Shown one piece after another: positions 7,286-14,597 of a stretch of DNA of 64,000 bases (its first letter is position 1; each line of letters opens with the position of its first letter). The stretch spans positions 1 to 64,000 of the forward strand of contig CAJTOR010000019.1 of NCBI GenBank assembly GCA_910577675.1. Reading direction: 5' to 3'. A program made the position numbers and the translations under genes. The DNA is from an uncultured Lachnospiraceae bacterium. GTDB taxonomy: Bacteria; Bacillota; Clostridia; Lachnospirales; Lachnospiraceae. The notes beneath the pieces are model-generated. The model did not search any database. It worked only from the letters and a program-made list of their open reading frames with translations, and was not told the DNA's origin.

Positions 7286-7408
7286 ATGAATCCAGAATAT
7301 TCTGGAAAAGATTCAAAATTAACAAATTTTAATTCTAAGTTTGTGTCTGCGCGGCATTCACAAACTTGGCATGCACAAAAAGCCGCGCAGAAAAGGAGAG
7401 TAAGATGA
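7286..7408 (+). CDS. possible 40-residue upstream ORF
   Basis: An ATG at 7286 with AGGGG five nt upstream opens a 40-residue frame that ends at TGA 7406-7408, overlapping the next start as ATGA. It runs through the whole of leader copy E, so translation would unfold that leader. The predicted product is hydrophilic and basic at its end and matches nothing I know. It may be a leader peptide or a chance frame; the exact coupled overlap is the main argument for it. Confidence 0.35.
   Translation: MNPEYSGKDSKLTNFNSKFVSARHSQTWHAQKAAQKRRVR
7291..7306. promoter_or_regulatory. 16-nt perfect palindrome, operator-like
   Basis: TCCAGAATATTCTGGA is a perfect palindrome 99 nt before the start at 7405, inside the possible upstream ORF. 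Its size and symmetry fit a homodimer operator, but I cannot name the regulator. Confidence 0.4.
7337..7404 (+). promoter_or_regulatory. structured leader copy E, pseudoknot-type
   Basis: Stem 1 joins AAGTTTGTG (7337-7345) with CACAAACTT (7359-7367), 9 bp perfect. Its loop starts with TCTGCGCGGC (7346-7355), which is the exact complement of GCCGCGCAGA (7382-7391). The tail helix ends 13 nt before the ATG at 7405, with AAAGGAG immediately after. An AAAATT/AATTTT mini-hairpin lies upstream (about 7315-7330). This is the most compact copy and the cleanest case for an H-type pseudoknot or a two-state switch next to the ribosome site. Confidence 0.65.
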
Positions 7409-7896
7409 TAAGTAGCAGTATTTACGGTTTTCATTCTATGGGGTTAGTTAGCAGGGCGCAGGGAAAAGGATATAACGGAGGGAAAACCGCGGCGTATGGG
7501 GACGGGTTATTTGGGGATGATAAGGAGAAAGAGGCTGGCGCTGTGAAAGAACGTGGGAAGCAAAGTCTGCTTGACGATGCAGGGGAAGCTGGGAAAAGAA
7601 AGGGTGAAACTCCGAAAACAGAAACCGAAAGCAGGATTGTGGTAAAACCAGATGGCACCAAAATACTTGTTATTACAGTGCGCTGCGGGCAGAGTGTAAA
7701 GGTAAAAAGTCTGAAGCTATGCGATGGGGCGGATATGGAAAACAAGGGAGCAAACGAAAGCACTCTTATGGAACAACAGGGAGAAGAACAGGTGGTAAAA
7801 GAGAAAATGACAGGGAATGTGCAGGAAGAAAATGCAGGAAGTTCACCGGTGGACGGCGGGATTAACAGTCTGGGACTTGATATGGCAATGCAGTAA
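7405..7896 (+). CDS. hypothetical hydrophilic protein
   Basis: Not recognised. The 163-residue product is very hydrophilic, rich in Gly, Glu and Lys, with predicted disorder in residues 20-75 and 110-155. A short ordered-looking core (about 76-105) reads RIVVKPDGTKILVITVRCG. There is no signal peptide or membrane segment. The ATG at 7405 has AAAGGAG at the right distance; an upstream in-frame ATG at 7366 would start inside the leader structure and is unlikely. It follows leader copy E and precedes the hydrolase gene by about 75 nt. Confidence 0.6.
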   Translation: MISSSIYGFHSMGLVSRAQGKGYNGGKTAAYGDGLFGDDKEKEAGAVKERGKQSLLDDAGEAGKRKGETPKTETESRIVVKPDGTKILVITVRCGQSVKVKSLKLCDGADMENKGANESTLMEQQGEEQVVKEKMTGNVQEENAGSSPVDGGINSLGLDMAMQ

Positions 7897-7906
7897 ACGG
7901 ATCTGA

Positions 7907-7968
7907 CATGGAGGATTAATTTTTATTGGCGGTATCGCAAGCAAGTTTGCGATATGCATGGAGGATTG
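7907..7968 (+). repeat. duplicated CATGGAGGATT flanking a hairpin
   Basis: CATGGAGGATT occurs at 7907-7917 and again at 7957-7967, 50 bp apart. Between them TATCGCAA (7933-7940) pairs with TTGCGATA (7947-7954). The second copy is the ribosome site for the start at 7971, while the first serves no visible gene. It may be a short duplication or a small hairpin insertion. Confidence 0.4.
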
Positions 7969-7970
7969 TA

Positions 7971-8549
7971 ATGAAATTGGCAGTTTTATTTCCGGGAGCC
8001 GGCTACCATGTGGATAAGCCCCTGCTCTATTATGCGAAAGATCTGGCGGTATCGCTTGGCTATGAATATATTTCGGTGGAGTATGGAAAACTTCCGGATG
8101 CAATCAAAGGTTCCAAAGCCAAAATGCAGGAAGCATTTTTATGCGCCCTCAAAAACGCAATGGGGCTTCTGTCTGCGGTTGAGTGGGATAAATACGGGGA
8201 AATTACATTTATTTCAAAAAGTATTGGCACAGCAGTTGCAGCAGAAACAGCTCACCAGCTTGGTTTAAAAACAAGAAATATTTATTATACCCCGGTGGCG
8301 GAAACCTTTTCCTTCCCGGTACAGCAGGGAATTGCGTTCCACGGCACGGCGGATGGGTGGGTGGAAACCCCGGTTCTTAAAAAAGCCTGCGAGGAGCGCG
8401 GGATACCACTTTATATTGCCGAGGGGGCAAATCATTCCTTAGAAACGGAAGACATCCTCCAAAATATCTGTCTTCTGTCTAAGATTATGAGGAGGACAAA
8501 AGCATATCTGGGTGGGGAAGCGGTTAAAGATGGGGGAGGAATACTATGA
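7971..8549 (+). CDS. alpha/beta-hydrolase-like protein
   Basis: A small (192-residue) alpha/beta hydrolase. It opens with a strand and an oxyanion-type loop (LFPGAGYHVDKPLLYY), has a nucleophile elbow of the G/S-x-S-x-G kind (ISKSIGTAVAAE, about residues 80-91), a likely acid in GTADGWV (about 122-128) and a histidine in GANHSLE (about 150-156), in the usual order Ser-Asp-His. The substrate cannot be told from sequence. The start at 7971 follows GGAGG by 6 nt. The stop overlaps the start of the next small gene as ATGA, so the two form a transcription unit. Confidence 0.75.
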   Translation: MKLAVLFPGAGYHVDKPLLYYAKDLAVSLGYEYISVEYGKLPDAIKGSKAKMQEAFLCALKNAMGLLSAVEWDKYGEITFISKSIGTAVAAETAHQLGLKTRNIYYTPVAETFSFPVQQGIAFHGTADGWVETPVLKKACEERGIPLYIAEGANHSLETEDILQNICLLSKIMRRTKAYLGGEAVKDGGGIL

Positions 8550-8782
8550 ATCCTGCTGCAATGATTAAGTTTATGGGGGCAAAAAAGAAATTTGAAAAGA
8601 ACCATCCCAAGTTTGCTGCCTTTGCAAAAAAAATGTTTGAGAGTGGTATCGAGGAAGGGACGGTGATTGAGATAACCGTAACGAAACCGGGGGAAACTCC
8701 CGTCCGGGCAAATATAAAAGTGATGGATTCCGACCTTGAACTTTTGCGCGGGTTAAAAGAAATGTCCGAGGGCGGGATATAA
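8546..8782 (+). CDS. small conserved-looking protein, unknown function
   Basis: A 78-residue soluble protein translated from an ATGA overlap with the hydrolase, with GGGGGAGG just upstream. It has an N-terminal amphipathic helix rich in Lys and Phe (MIKFMGAKKKFEKNHPKFAAFAKKMF) and a C-terminal beta segment (GTVIEITVTKPGE). I do not recognise the family. Its size, overlap and strong ribosome site argue that it is real. Confidence 0.65.
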   Translation: MNPAAMIKFMGAKKKFEKNHPKFAAFAKKMFESGIEEGTVIEITVTKPGETPVRANIKVMDSDLELLRGLKEMSEGGI

Positions 8783-8873
8783 TTTATGCGGGCGGGAGGA
8801 GATTCGAGATGCTATTTAAGCAGTATCACAAGCAACGCGTGGGGGATTCGGAGGAAATATTATCAAGGCGGCA

Positions 8874-9158
8874 TCACTTTCTTTTCATTGCGTGGATAAG
8901 CTGTAAAAGAGCAGTTATTTCCTCCTCCGTCAGCCCGGAAAGATCAATTTCCTGCCGCCGCTCAAGTCCGAGCAGATAGTCCGTACTGACATGGAAAATC
9001 CTCGATATATGGATCAGGATATCATAGGATGGGAGCCGCAGCCCATTTTCATAAGCGCTGATTACAGATTTTGTAACATCTAGCTTTCTGGCAAGTTCTG
9101 CCTGGGTCATATCTTCTTTGCGCCGCAATGTGCGCAGTGTCATTCCAAAATCAACCAT
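8874..9158 (-). CDS. XRE-family helix-turn-helix regulator
   Basis: A 94-residue Xre/Cro-type DNA-binding protein. The HTH covers about residues 5-60 with the typical core MTQAELARKLDVTKSVISAYENG and SYDILIHISRIFHVSTDYLLGL, followed by a short acidic tail that is probably the oligomerisation segment. The start at 9158 is chosen over 9182 because GGAGG lies 8 nt upstream on this strand. It is divergent from the acetyltransferase at 9427; the shared region carries an imperfect inverted repeat (9183-9192 with 9216-9227) that abuts the + strand -35 box, so it may repress itself and its neighbour. That is inference. Confidence 0.85.
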   Translation of the reverse strand: MVDFGMTLRTLRRKEDMTQAELARKLDVTKSVISAYENGLRLPSYDILIHISRIFHVSTDYLLGLERRQEIDLSGLTEEEITALLQLIHAMKRK

Positions 9159-9182
9159 AAGAAAACCTCCTGGCGGTATCAT

Positions 9183-9255
9183 ACTATAAATATTGTATTC
9201 TAAAGGTTGTAAAAGTATTTATATAGTTGACTTTTTGGAGTGGGGAAAGTATAAT
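9183..9255 (+). promoter_or_regulatory. promoter with flanking inverted repeat
   Basis: TTGACT (9227-9232) and TATAAT (9250-9255) are 17 nt apart, a near-consensus promoter giving about 165 nt of leader before the ATG at 9427. ACTATAAATA (9183-9192) and TATTTATATAGT (9216-9227) are imperfect inverted repeats ending at the -35 box, a plausible operator for the divergent XRE protein. Confidence 0.6.
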
Positions 9256-9426
9256 ACATACGTTGGGAAAAGTGGGAATTTCAGGATTTTTCAGAAAAAA
9301 CATGGATTATTGGGGAAATTATGGAAGTGCCTATAGGCATCTTCTTTATAGGGCAAAACAGATAATCAGTGTTTTTTGTCAACTAATAGTGAATATCAGA
9401 AATTATCAACGCGGGAGGAGAAATAA

Positions 9427-10056
9427 ATGATCCGGGGAAAAAAACTTGTGATTATCGGTGCGGGCGGACACGGGAAAGTAGTTGCGGATGTAGCGGGGAA
9501 ATTATGTTTTTATGAAACGATCCTGTTTTTGGATGACAGGGGGACGGTTACGGAATGCTGTGGATTCCCCGTTGCGGGAAAATCCGGGAATGCCGCAGAA
9601 TACATAGGGAAGGCGGATATTTTTGTGGCGATTGGCAGTGCGGATGCAAGGGCGCGGGTTATGGCGGGGCTGATTAAGGCGGGCGCTTCGCTTCCGGTTC
9701 TAATCCACCCCGACGCCGTGGTTGGGCAGGGTGCTGTAATTGGGAGGGGGACGGTTGTAATGGCGGGGGCAGTAATAAACTCTGACGCACAGATTGGGGA
9801 GGGCTGCATTGTCAATACCTGCTCCTCCGTGGATCACGACTGCATCCTGAAAGATTATGTGCATGTTTCCGTAGGTGCCCATGTGGCAGGGGGTGTGCAG
9901 ATCGGGGATAAAACATGGATCGGTGCGGGAGCGGTCGTAAGCAACCATGTCAAAATTGCGCCGGACTGTATGGTGGGAGCCGGTGCGGTCGTGGTAAAAG
10001 ATATCCTTGTGGCAGGAACCTATGTGGGGGTTCCGGCAAGGTTGATACATTCATAG
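9427..10056 (+). CDS. NeuD/PglD-family sugar O- or N-acetyltransferase
   Basis: A 209-residue left-handed beta-helix acyltransferase. Residues 1-85 form a nucleotide-binding-like N-terminal domain that starts VIIGAGGHGKVVADVA, typical of NeuD/PglD proteins. The rest shows hexapeptide repeats (AVVGQGAVIGRGTVVMAGAV, AQIGEG) with the catalytic-type His in SSVDHDCILKDYVHVS and a C-terminal GVPARLI. Family members acetylate UDP-sugars or sialic acids using acetyl-CoA. No sugar-synthesis genes flank it, so the acceptor is unknown. The ATG follows GGGAGGAG by 7 nt. It is read from the promoter at 9227. Confidence 0.85.
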   Translation: MIRGKKLVIIGAGGHGKVVADVAGKLCFYETILFLDDRGTVTECCGFPVAGKSGNAAEYIGKADIFVAIGSADARARVMAGLIKAGASLPVLIHPDAVVGQGAVIGRGTVVMAGAVINSDAQIGEGCIVNTCSSVDHDCILKDYVHVSVGAHVAGGVQIGDKTWIGAGAVVSNHVKIAPDCMVGAGAVVVKDILVAGTYVGVPARLIHS

Positions 10057-10110
10057 GGCGGCAAATTTTAAAAAGTAGTTGCAAAGCGTGAAAGCATGTG
10101 CTATAATCCC

Positions 10111-10417
10111 GAGTTTGACACTTTGAAAAAAATAAAACTGCTACAACCCTTGATTTATAAGCGTTGTAGCAGTTTGAGCCCAAGTTTTAATATATGGTAA
10201 TTTTTCCTATTTTGTGAATTTTTACGAAACACTGATATTATGCGGAGTTTTGAGATAAAGCATTCATGTTGTATGTATATGAGTATATTACATCTATAAC
10301 AGGAAAATATCAAGAGATAACAGACATTACTATATAACAAAACAAAATGCTTGACGAAGAGAATGTAGATATTATAAGGGGTTTAACGGCTTTATTAAAA
10401 ATCTAACTGTCAAACTC
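10111..10417. mobile_element. MITE-like element with terminal inverted repeats
   Basis: GAGTTTGACA at 10111-10120 and its exact complement TGTCAAACTC at 10408-10417 bound a 307-bp AT-rich segment with no convincing gene; the match extends imperfectly inward (14 of 16 bases). A large palindrome lies inside at 10135-10175. The size, terminal repeats and coding emptiness fit a non-autonomous transposon remnant. I see no clear target duplication beyond CC on each side. Confidence 0.45.
10135..10175. repeat. 17-bp-stem palindrome inside the MITE-like element
   Basis: AAACTGCTACAACCCTT (10135-10151) pairs with 10159-10175 with one mismatch over a 7-nt loop. No T run follows, so it is unlikely to be a terminator; it more likely belongs to the mobile element. 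Confidence 0.55.
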
Positions 10418-10502
10418 CCGGCGCTCAGGAAATCAAGTGATATCATTTAACAGATGGAGGCAGTGCAATTGTGCCAGCAAAAGAAATCCATCAAATAAAA
10501 TA

Positions 10503-10828
10503 TTGACATTCGCAAATTTCATGCTATAATGGATACCATAAAAGAAGGGGCAGAAAAAACTGTCCCGGGAATTTAAAACGTTGAGGAAACGAGTAGCCGG
10601 TGGCGTATGTCAGAGAGGGATGGATTTTGCTGTGACCATCCTCATATCAAACCTGTGAAGACCAGTTCCGAGTGGCTCCAATACAGCCCGGTGGCACCGT
10701 TACCGCCGACAATGAAGCAGGCGGCAGAGTGTGCATTCCTTGCATATATCTGTTGCAAGAAGGGTGGAACCGCGGGTAGATGCTCGTCCCTTTCAAGATG
10801 TATTATCTTGGAAGGGACGTTTTTTTTG
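10503..10828 (+). promoter_or_regulatory. T-box leader of thrS with promoter
   Basis: A promoter (TTGACA 10503-10508, 16-nt spacer, TATAAT 10525-10530) precedes a canonical T-box. Stem I carries the AGTA motif near 10588 and AGAGAG near 10611; ACC at 10661-10663 stands where the specifier codon is expected and codes for Thr. The T-box bulge AGGGTGGAACCGCGG is near 10761. Uncharged tRNA-Thr should stabilise the antiterminator and switch thrS on. Confidence 0.93.
10785..10827 (+). terminator. T-box terminator of thrS
   Basis: CGTCCCTTTCAAGAT (10785-10799) pairs with ATCTTGGAAGGGACG (10805-10819), 15 positions with one G-U-type pair, followed by eight T. It is the off-state of the thrS leader. 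Confidence 0.93.
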
Positions 10829-10957
10829 TTTCCCCGGATAATACATGCTACAGACTGGTAGCATATAAATTGGTGGCTGCCCCCAAATATGTCCGCGTGT
10901 AAGATATTTCTTTACATGGGGATAATATGGGGCAGGAGAATGAAACGGAGGTTTATT

Positions 10958-12922
10958 ATGAAGATTGCGTTGAAGGATGGTTCCGTAAAGGAGTATGCGG
11001 GCGAAATGTCCGTGATTGACATTGCGAAGGATATCAGCGAGGGGCTTGCGCGCATGGCGTGCGCAGGCTGTGTGGACGGCGAGGTTGTCGATTTGCGCAC
11101 AGTGATTTCAAAGGACTGTGAACTGAGTATTTTGACTTTCCAGGACGATATGGGGAAGAGGGCATACCGCCACACGGCTTCCCATGTACTGGCGCAGGCA
11201 GTAAAGCGCCTTTACCCGCAGGCAAAACTTGCGATTGGACCGTCGATTGACAATGGGTTTTACTATGATTTTGACTGCCCGCCATTTGACCGCGAGGCGC
11301 TTGATAAGCTCGAGGCGGAGATGAAGAAAATTATCAAGGAGGGTGCGGAACTCACCCGCTTTACCATGCCGCGCGCGGAGGCAGTTAAGATGATGCAGGA
11401 GAAGCAGGAACCGTACAAGGTGGAGCTGATTAATGATCTGCCGGAGGATGCGGAGATTTCCTTCTATAAACAGGGGGATTTTGTTGATCTGTGCGCGGGA
11501 CCGCATCTGATGAGTACGAAAAATATCAAGGCGATCAAGCTGATTTCTTCCTCCGGCGCATACTGGCGCGGCAGCGAGAAGAATAAGATGCTCACCCGCA
11601 TCTACGGTACGGCTTACACGAAGAATGCGGAGCTTGAGGAGTATTTGGCGTACCTCGAGGATATCAAGAAGCGCGACCACAACAAGCTTGGACGCGAGAT
11701 GGAACTGTTTACGACGGTGGATGTGATCGGGCAGGGGCTGCCGCTTCTGATGCCTAAGGGCACGAAGATGGTGCAGACGCTCCAGCGCTGGATCGAGGAT
11801 CTGGAGGATAATGAGTGGGGCTATGTGCGCACGAAGACCCCGCTGATGGCAAAGAGTGATCTGTATAGGATTTCCGGCCATTGGGATCATTATAAGGAAG
11901 GTATGTTTGTGCTTGGAGATGAGGAGAAGGACAAGGAAGTATTTGCGCTGCGCCCGATGACCTGTCCGTTCCAGTACTATGTGTATAAGGCAAGCCAGAA
12001 ATCTTACCGCGACCTGCCAATCCGTTACGGTGAAACTTCAACGCTGTTCCGCAACGAGGACTCGGGCGAGATGCACGGGCTGACGCGCGTGCGCCAGTTT
12101 ACGATTTCCGAGGGGCATCTAGTGGTGCGCCCGGATCAGATGGTGGAGGAGTTTAAAAACTGTCTTGCGCTGGCAAAACACTGTCTGACCACGCTTGGAT
12201 TGCAGGATGATGTGACGTACCATCTCTCGAAATGGGATCCGGATAACCGCGGGAAATATATTGGCGAACCTGAGGTCTGGGAGCAGACCGAACAGCATAT
12301 CCGTGATGTGCTTATGGAACTTTCCATCCCGTTTGTGGAGGATGTCGGCGAGGCGGCATTTTACGGGCCTAAAGTTGATATCAATACAAAGAATGTGTAC
12401 GGCAAGGAAGATACGATGATTACGATACAGTGGGATGCGCTGCTTGCCGAGCAGTTCGATATGTACTATATTGACCAGAACGGCGACAAGGTGCGCCCGT
12501 ATATTATCCACCGCACTTCGATGGGCTGCTATGAGAGGACACTCGCATGGCTGATCGAGAAATATGCTGGCAATTTCCCGACCTGGCTCTGCCCTGAGCA
12601 GGTGAGGGTGCTGCCGATTTCGGATAAGTACAATGATTATGCAAACAAGGTGCTCTCCGAGTTAAAGAAGAACGGTATTTTGGCAACGGTGGATGGGCGC
12701 GCGGAGAAGATCGGGTTTAAAATCCGGGAGACGAGGCTTGCGCATGTGCCATATATGCTTGTCGTTGGTCAGAAGGAGGAGGAACTGGGTGTTGTCGCAG
12801 TCCGCAGCCGTTATCTTGGCGATGAAGGACAAAAGCCCCTCAGTGATTTTATTGCGGCAGTCTGTGAGGAAATCAGGACAAAAGAAATCCGCAGGGTTGA
12901 GGTGAGTGAGGAAGCAAAGTAA
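10958..12922 (+). CDS. thrS: threonyl-tRNA synthetase
   Basis: Charges tRNA-Thr. The 654-residue protein has the full class II layout: TGS domain (1-60), the editing domain with HTASHVLAQAVKRLYP and its His pair (about 70-220), the catalytic core and a C-terminal anticodon-binding domain (from about 545). The zinc ligands are visible as Cys in MTCPFQYYVYK, His in SGEMHGLTRVRQF and His in YIIHRTSMGCYER. The MTCPFQYYVYK and HRTSMGCYERTLA forms differ from the common NCPGH and HRA(I/L)LGS(M/L)ER forms, marking a divergent but complete ThrRS lineage. The start at 10958 has GGAGG 7 nt upstream. Expression is set by the T-box at 10503. Confidence 0.97.
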   Translation: MKIALKDGSVKEYAGEMSVIDIAKDISEGLARMACAGCVDGEVVDLRTVISKDCELSILTFQDDMGKRAYRHTASHVLAQAVKRLYPQAKLAIGPSIDNGFYYDFDCPPFDREALDKLEAEMKKIIKEGAELTRFTMPRAEAVKMMQEKQEPYKVELINDLPEDAEISFYKQGDFVDLCAGPHLMSTKNIKAIKLISSSGAYWRGSEKNKMLTRIYGTAYTKNAELEEYLAYLEDIKKRDHNKLGREMELFTTVDVIGQGLPLLMPKGTKMVQTLQRWIEDLEDNEWGYVRTKTPLMAKSDLYRISGHWDHYKEGMFVLGDEEKDKEVFALRPMTCPFQYYVYKASQKSYRDLPIRYGETSTLFRNEDSGEMHGLTRVRQFTISEGHLVVRPDQMVEEFKNCLALAKHCLTTLGLQDDVTYHLSKWDPDNRGKYIGEPEVWEQTEQHIRDVLMELSIPFVEDVGEAAFYGPKVDINTKNVYGKEDTMITIQWDALLAEQFDMYYIDQNGDKVRPYIIHRTSMGCYERTLAWLIEKYAGNFPTWLCPEQVRVLPISDKYNDYANKVLSELKKNGILATVDGRAEKIGFKIRETRLAHVPYMLVVGQKEEELGVVAVRSRYLGDEGQKPLSDFIAAVCEEIRTKEIRRVEVSEEAK

Positions 12923-12934
12923 TTATTGTAAAAG

Positions 12935-12979
12935 GGGCAGTTCTGGCTGTGTGGGCTCCAGGGTACAGCCGGACTGCCC
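12935..12979 (+). terminator. GC-rich hairpin after thrS
   Basis: GGGCAGT and GGCTGT (12935-12950) pair with ACAGCC and ACTGCCC (12965-12979) around a small internal loop. No T run follows, so termination would be weak, or the hairpin may protect the 3' end. Confidence 0.45.
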
Positions 12980-13083
12980 GAATTTCATAATATGCGCATA
13001 GAAAAGTCTTGTGTTTGCCATAATTTTGTTAAAAACTTATGGTAGTATACGGATGATGGCAACTATTTTTTTCCAGGGCGTGT

Positions 13084-13160
13084 CTGAAAAATGCTTCCTG
13101 TCACCTGCTTGTCACGATTTGCGGGGATAAATTTTCAGGTACACTCTTAGCAGGTGGAGG
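13084..13160 (+). promoter_or_regulatory. possible RBS-sequestering leader of the pilus operon
   Basis: CTGAAAA (13084-13090) can pair with TTTTCAG (13132-13138). CACCTGC (13102-13108), inside that loop, is the exact complement of GCAGGTG (13150-13156), which overlaps the GGTGGAGG ribosome site of the first pilus gene. Pairing would block translation. The arrangement resembles the other loop-to-tail leaders here but shares no sequence with them; a 7-base match can occur by chance. Confidence 0.35.
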
Positions 13161-13167
13161 GCGGGCA

Positions 13168-14223
13168 ATGGGCAGGGCAGAGAAAAAGAAGCGCTTTACT
13201 TCCGAGGAAACAGCATCGTTCTGCGACCAGATCGCGATGCTGTTGAACAGCGGCATTCCTCTTTACGAGGGAGCCTACATCCTTGCCGAGGAGGTGGAGG
13301 ATAAGCGCACAAAGCAGGTTCTTATGCATATCGAGGAACAGGTTCGGGAAAATATGCCGCTTTTTGAGGCACTTTCTAATACCGGGGCATTCCCGGATTA
13401 TATGGTACATATGGTGAAGGTTGGCGAGACAACAGGCAAGCTTGAGGATGTTTTAAAATCCCTGGCGGCCTACTATGAGCGGGATGCACAGGTAAAAGAT
13501 GGAATTCGCAGCGCGGTGGCTTTCCCCGTTATACTCTTTGCAATGATGGCAGTGATTATGCTTGTTATGGTATTTAAGATAATCCCCCTGTTCGAGGGGA
13601 TGTTTTTGGAACTTTCCGCAGAGGTTGCCTCCTCGACTAAGCGGATGATGGATGGCGGGATACTCGCGGGCAAGATTATGGCTGGGATTACCTGCGCGCT
13701 GCTCTTTTTTATGTTTGCGGGGCTTTTTATTTACCGCACGGCGGCGGGGGAGCGGGCGATAAAGCGTCTTGCCGCCATGATCGGACCGTTCAGGCGGCTG
13801 TCGGAGCGCATGGCAACGGGACAGTTTGTCTGCGCGGCGGGGCTGATGGCAGTGAGCGGTATGGATCAGGGGGAGGCTCTTTTAATGGCGCAGGAAGGGT
13901 GCACGAACCGGACTGTGAAGATGCGGATTGAAAAATGCAAGGAGTTCGTCGGGGCGGGAGAGAGTTTTGACGAGGCATTGCGGCACAGCAGCCTTATTGT
14001 CGGCAGGGATAACCGGATGATCGGCGTGGCGATGAAAAGCGGTGCGATGGACGAGATGCTGTCAAAACTTGGGAAACAGTATGACGAGAAGGTCAGCCAG
14101 TCGCTTAGCGCGATGTCGGGAAGGATTGAAACGGCGATGGTGCTTGTGCTGGCAGTGATGGTCGGCACGGTGCTGATCTCGGTGATGCTGCCGCTAGTTG
14201 GGATGATTTCCTCGATCGGCTAG
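13168..14223 (+). CDS. type II secretion / type IV pilus inner-membrane protein (GspF/PilC)
   Basis: A 351-residue T2SSF-family platform protein. Two repeated cytoplasmic T2SSF domains are visible: residues 10-120 (FCDQIAMLLNSGIPLYEGAYIL, MVKVGETTGKLEDVLKSLAAYYERD) and 205-320 (FVCAAGLMAVSGMDQGEALLMA, KSGAMDEMLSKLGKQYDEK). Hydrophobic segments at about 120-145, 170-190 and 320-345 match the family's three helices. Such proteins link pilus ATPases to pilin polymerisation. It opens an operon with four pilin-like proteins and a PilT-type ATPase. The start has GGAGG 7 nt upstream, in a region that may fold back (13102-13156). Confidence 0.92.
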   Translation: MGRAEKKKRFTSEETASFCDQIAMLLNSGIPLYEGAYILAEEVEDKRTKQVLMHIEEQVRENMPLFEALSNTGAFPDYMVHMVKVGETTGKLEDVLKSLAAYYERDAQVKDGIRSAVAFPVILFAMMAVIMLVMVFKIIPLFEGMFLELSAEVASSTKRMMDGGILAGKIMAGITCALLFFMFAGLFIYRTAAGERAIKRLAAMIGPFRRLSERMATGQFVCAAGLMAVSGMDQGEALLMAQEGCTNRTVKMRIEKCKEFVGAGESFDEALRHSSLIVGRDNRMIGVAMKSGAMDEMLSKLGKQYDEKVSQSLSAMSGRIETAMVLVLAVMVGTVLISVMLPLVGMISSIG

Positions 14224-14248
14224 GGCGTAATTTATAAGGAGGGGCGCG

Positions 14249-14569
14249 TTGAAAAGCCTTGGGAAAAAAAAGCGGAGATGGTGGCAGCCTTTTGTGGTGC
14301 CGGTTGTGGTTTTCTCACTTTTGGTGTGGCTCTGTGTGCTGAGTGCCGGGTATTTTAAAAAGGTGAATGCCATGCAGGGGCTTGCGCTTACCGAGCAGGC
14401 TGTCCGCAAGGCGGTGCTTGAGTGCTATGCGATTGAGGGGATGTACCCGGCGGAGTTATCCTACTTGCAGGAGCATTATAATCTCAGGATTGACGGGGAT
14501 AAATACCGGGTAAGCTACGACTGCTTCGCATCGAATATCATGCCGCAAATCCATGTGTTTGAGCGGTGA
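14249..14569 (+). CDS. small pilin-like membrane protein, TTG start
   Basis: A 106-residue protein with a basic N-terminus (KSLGKKKRRWWQP), one membrane helix at about residues 16-37 and a short outer domain with two Cys. It lies in the pilus operon and has the size and topology of a minor pilin, but no prepilin-peptidase motif (G/F-T-L-x-E) is visible, so it may be an assembly factor. I take TTG at 14249 as the start because AAGGAGG lies 6 nt upstream and no ATG fits. Confidence 0.7.
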   Translation: MKSLGKKKRRWWQPFVVPVVVFSLLVWLCVLSAGYFKKVNAMQGLALTEQAVRKAVLECYAIEGMYPAELSYLQEHYNLRIDGDKYRVSYDCFASNIMPQIHVFER

Positions 14570-14597
14570 TACATATATTTTTTGAAGGGGGAAGCCT

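Noticed and set aside
9227..9430. 67-codon ORF before the acetyltransferase
   Set aside because: Starts inside the promoter (between -35 and -10), so it could not be transcribed from it; no ribosome site.
10607..10861. 84-codon ORF upstream of thrS
   Set aside because: It lies wholly across the T-box leader, including its terminator stem; no ribosome site, and the RNA structure fully explains the sequence.
11108..11890. 260-codon minus-strand ORF within thrS
   Set aside because: Antisense shadow of a strongly biased coding frame; similar long shadows lie under the xylanase (31969-32874) and the secreted protein (25373-26239).
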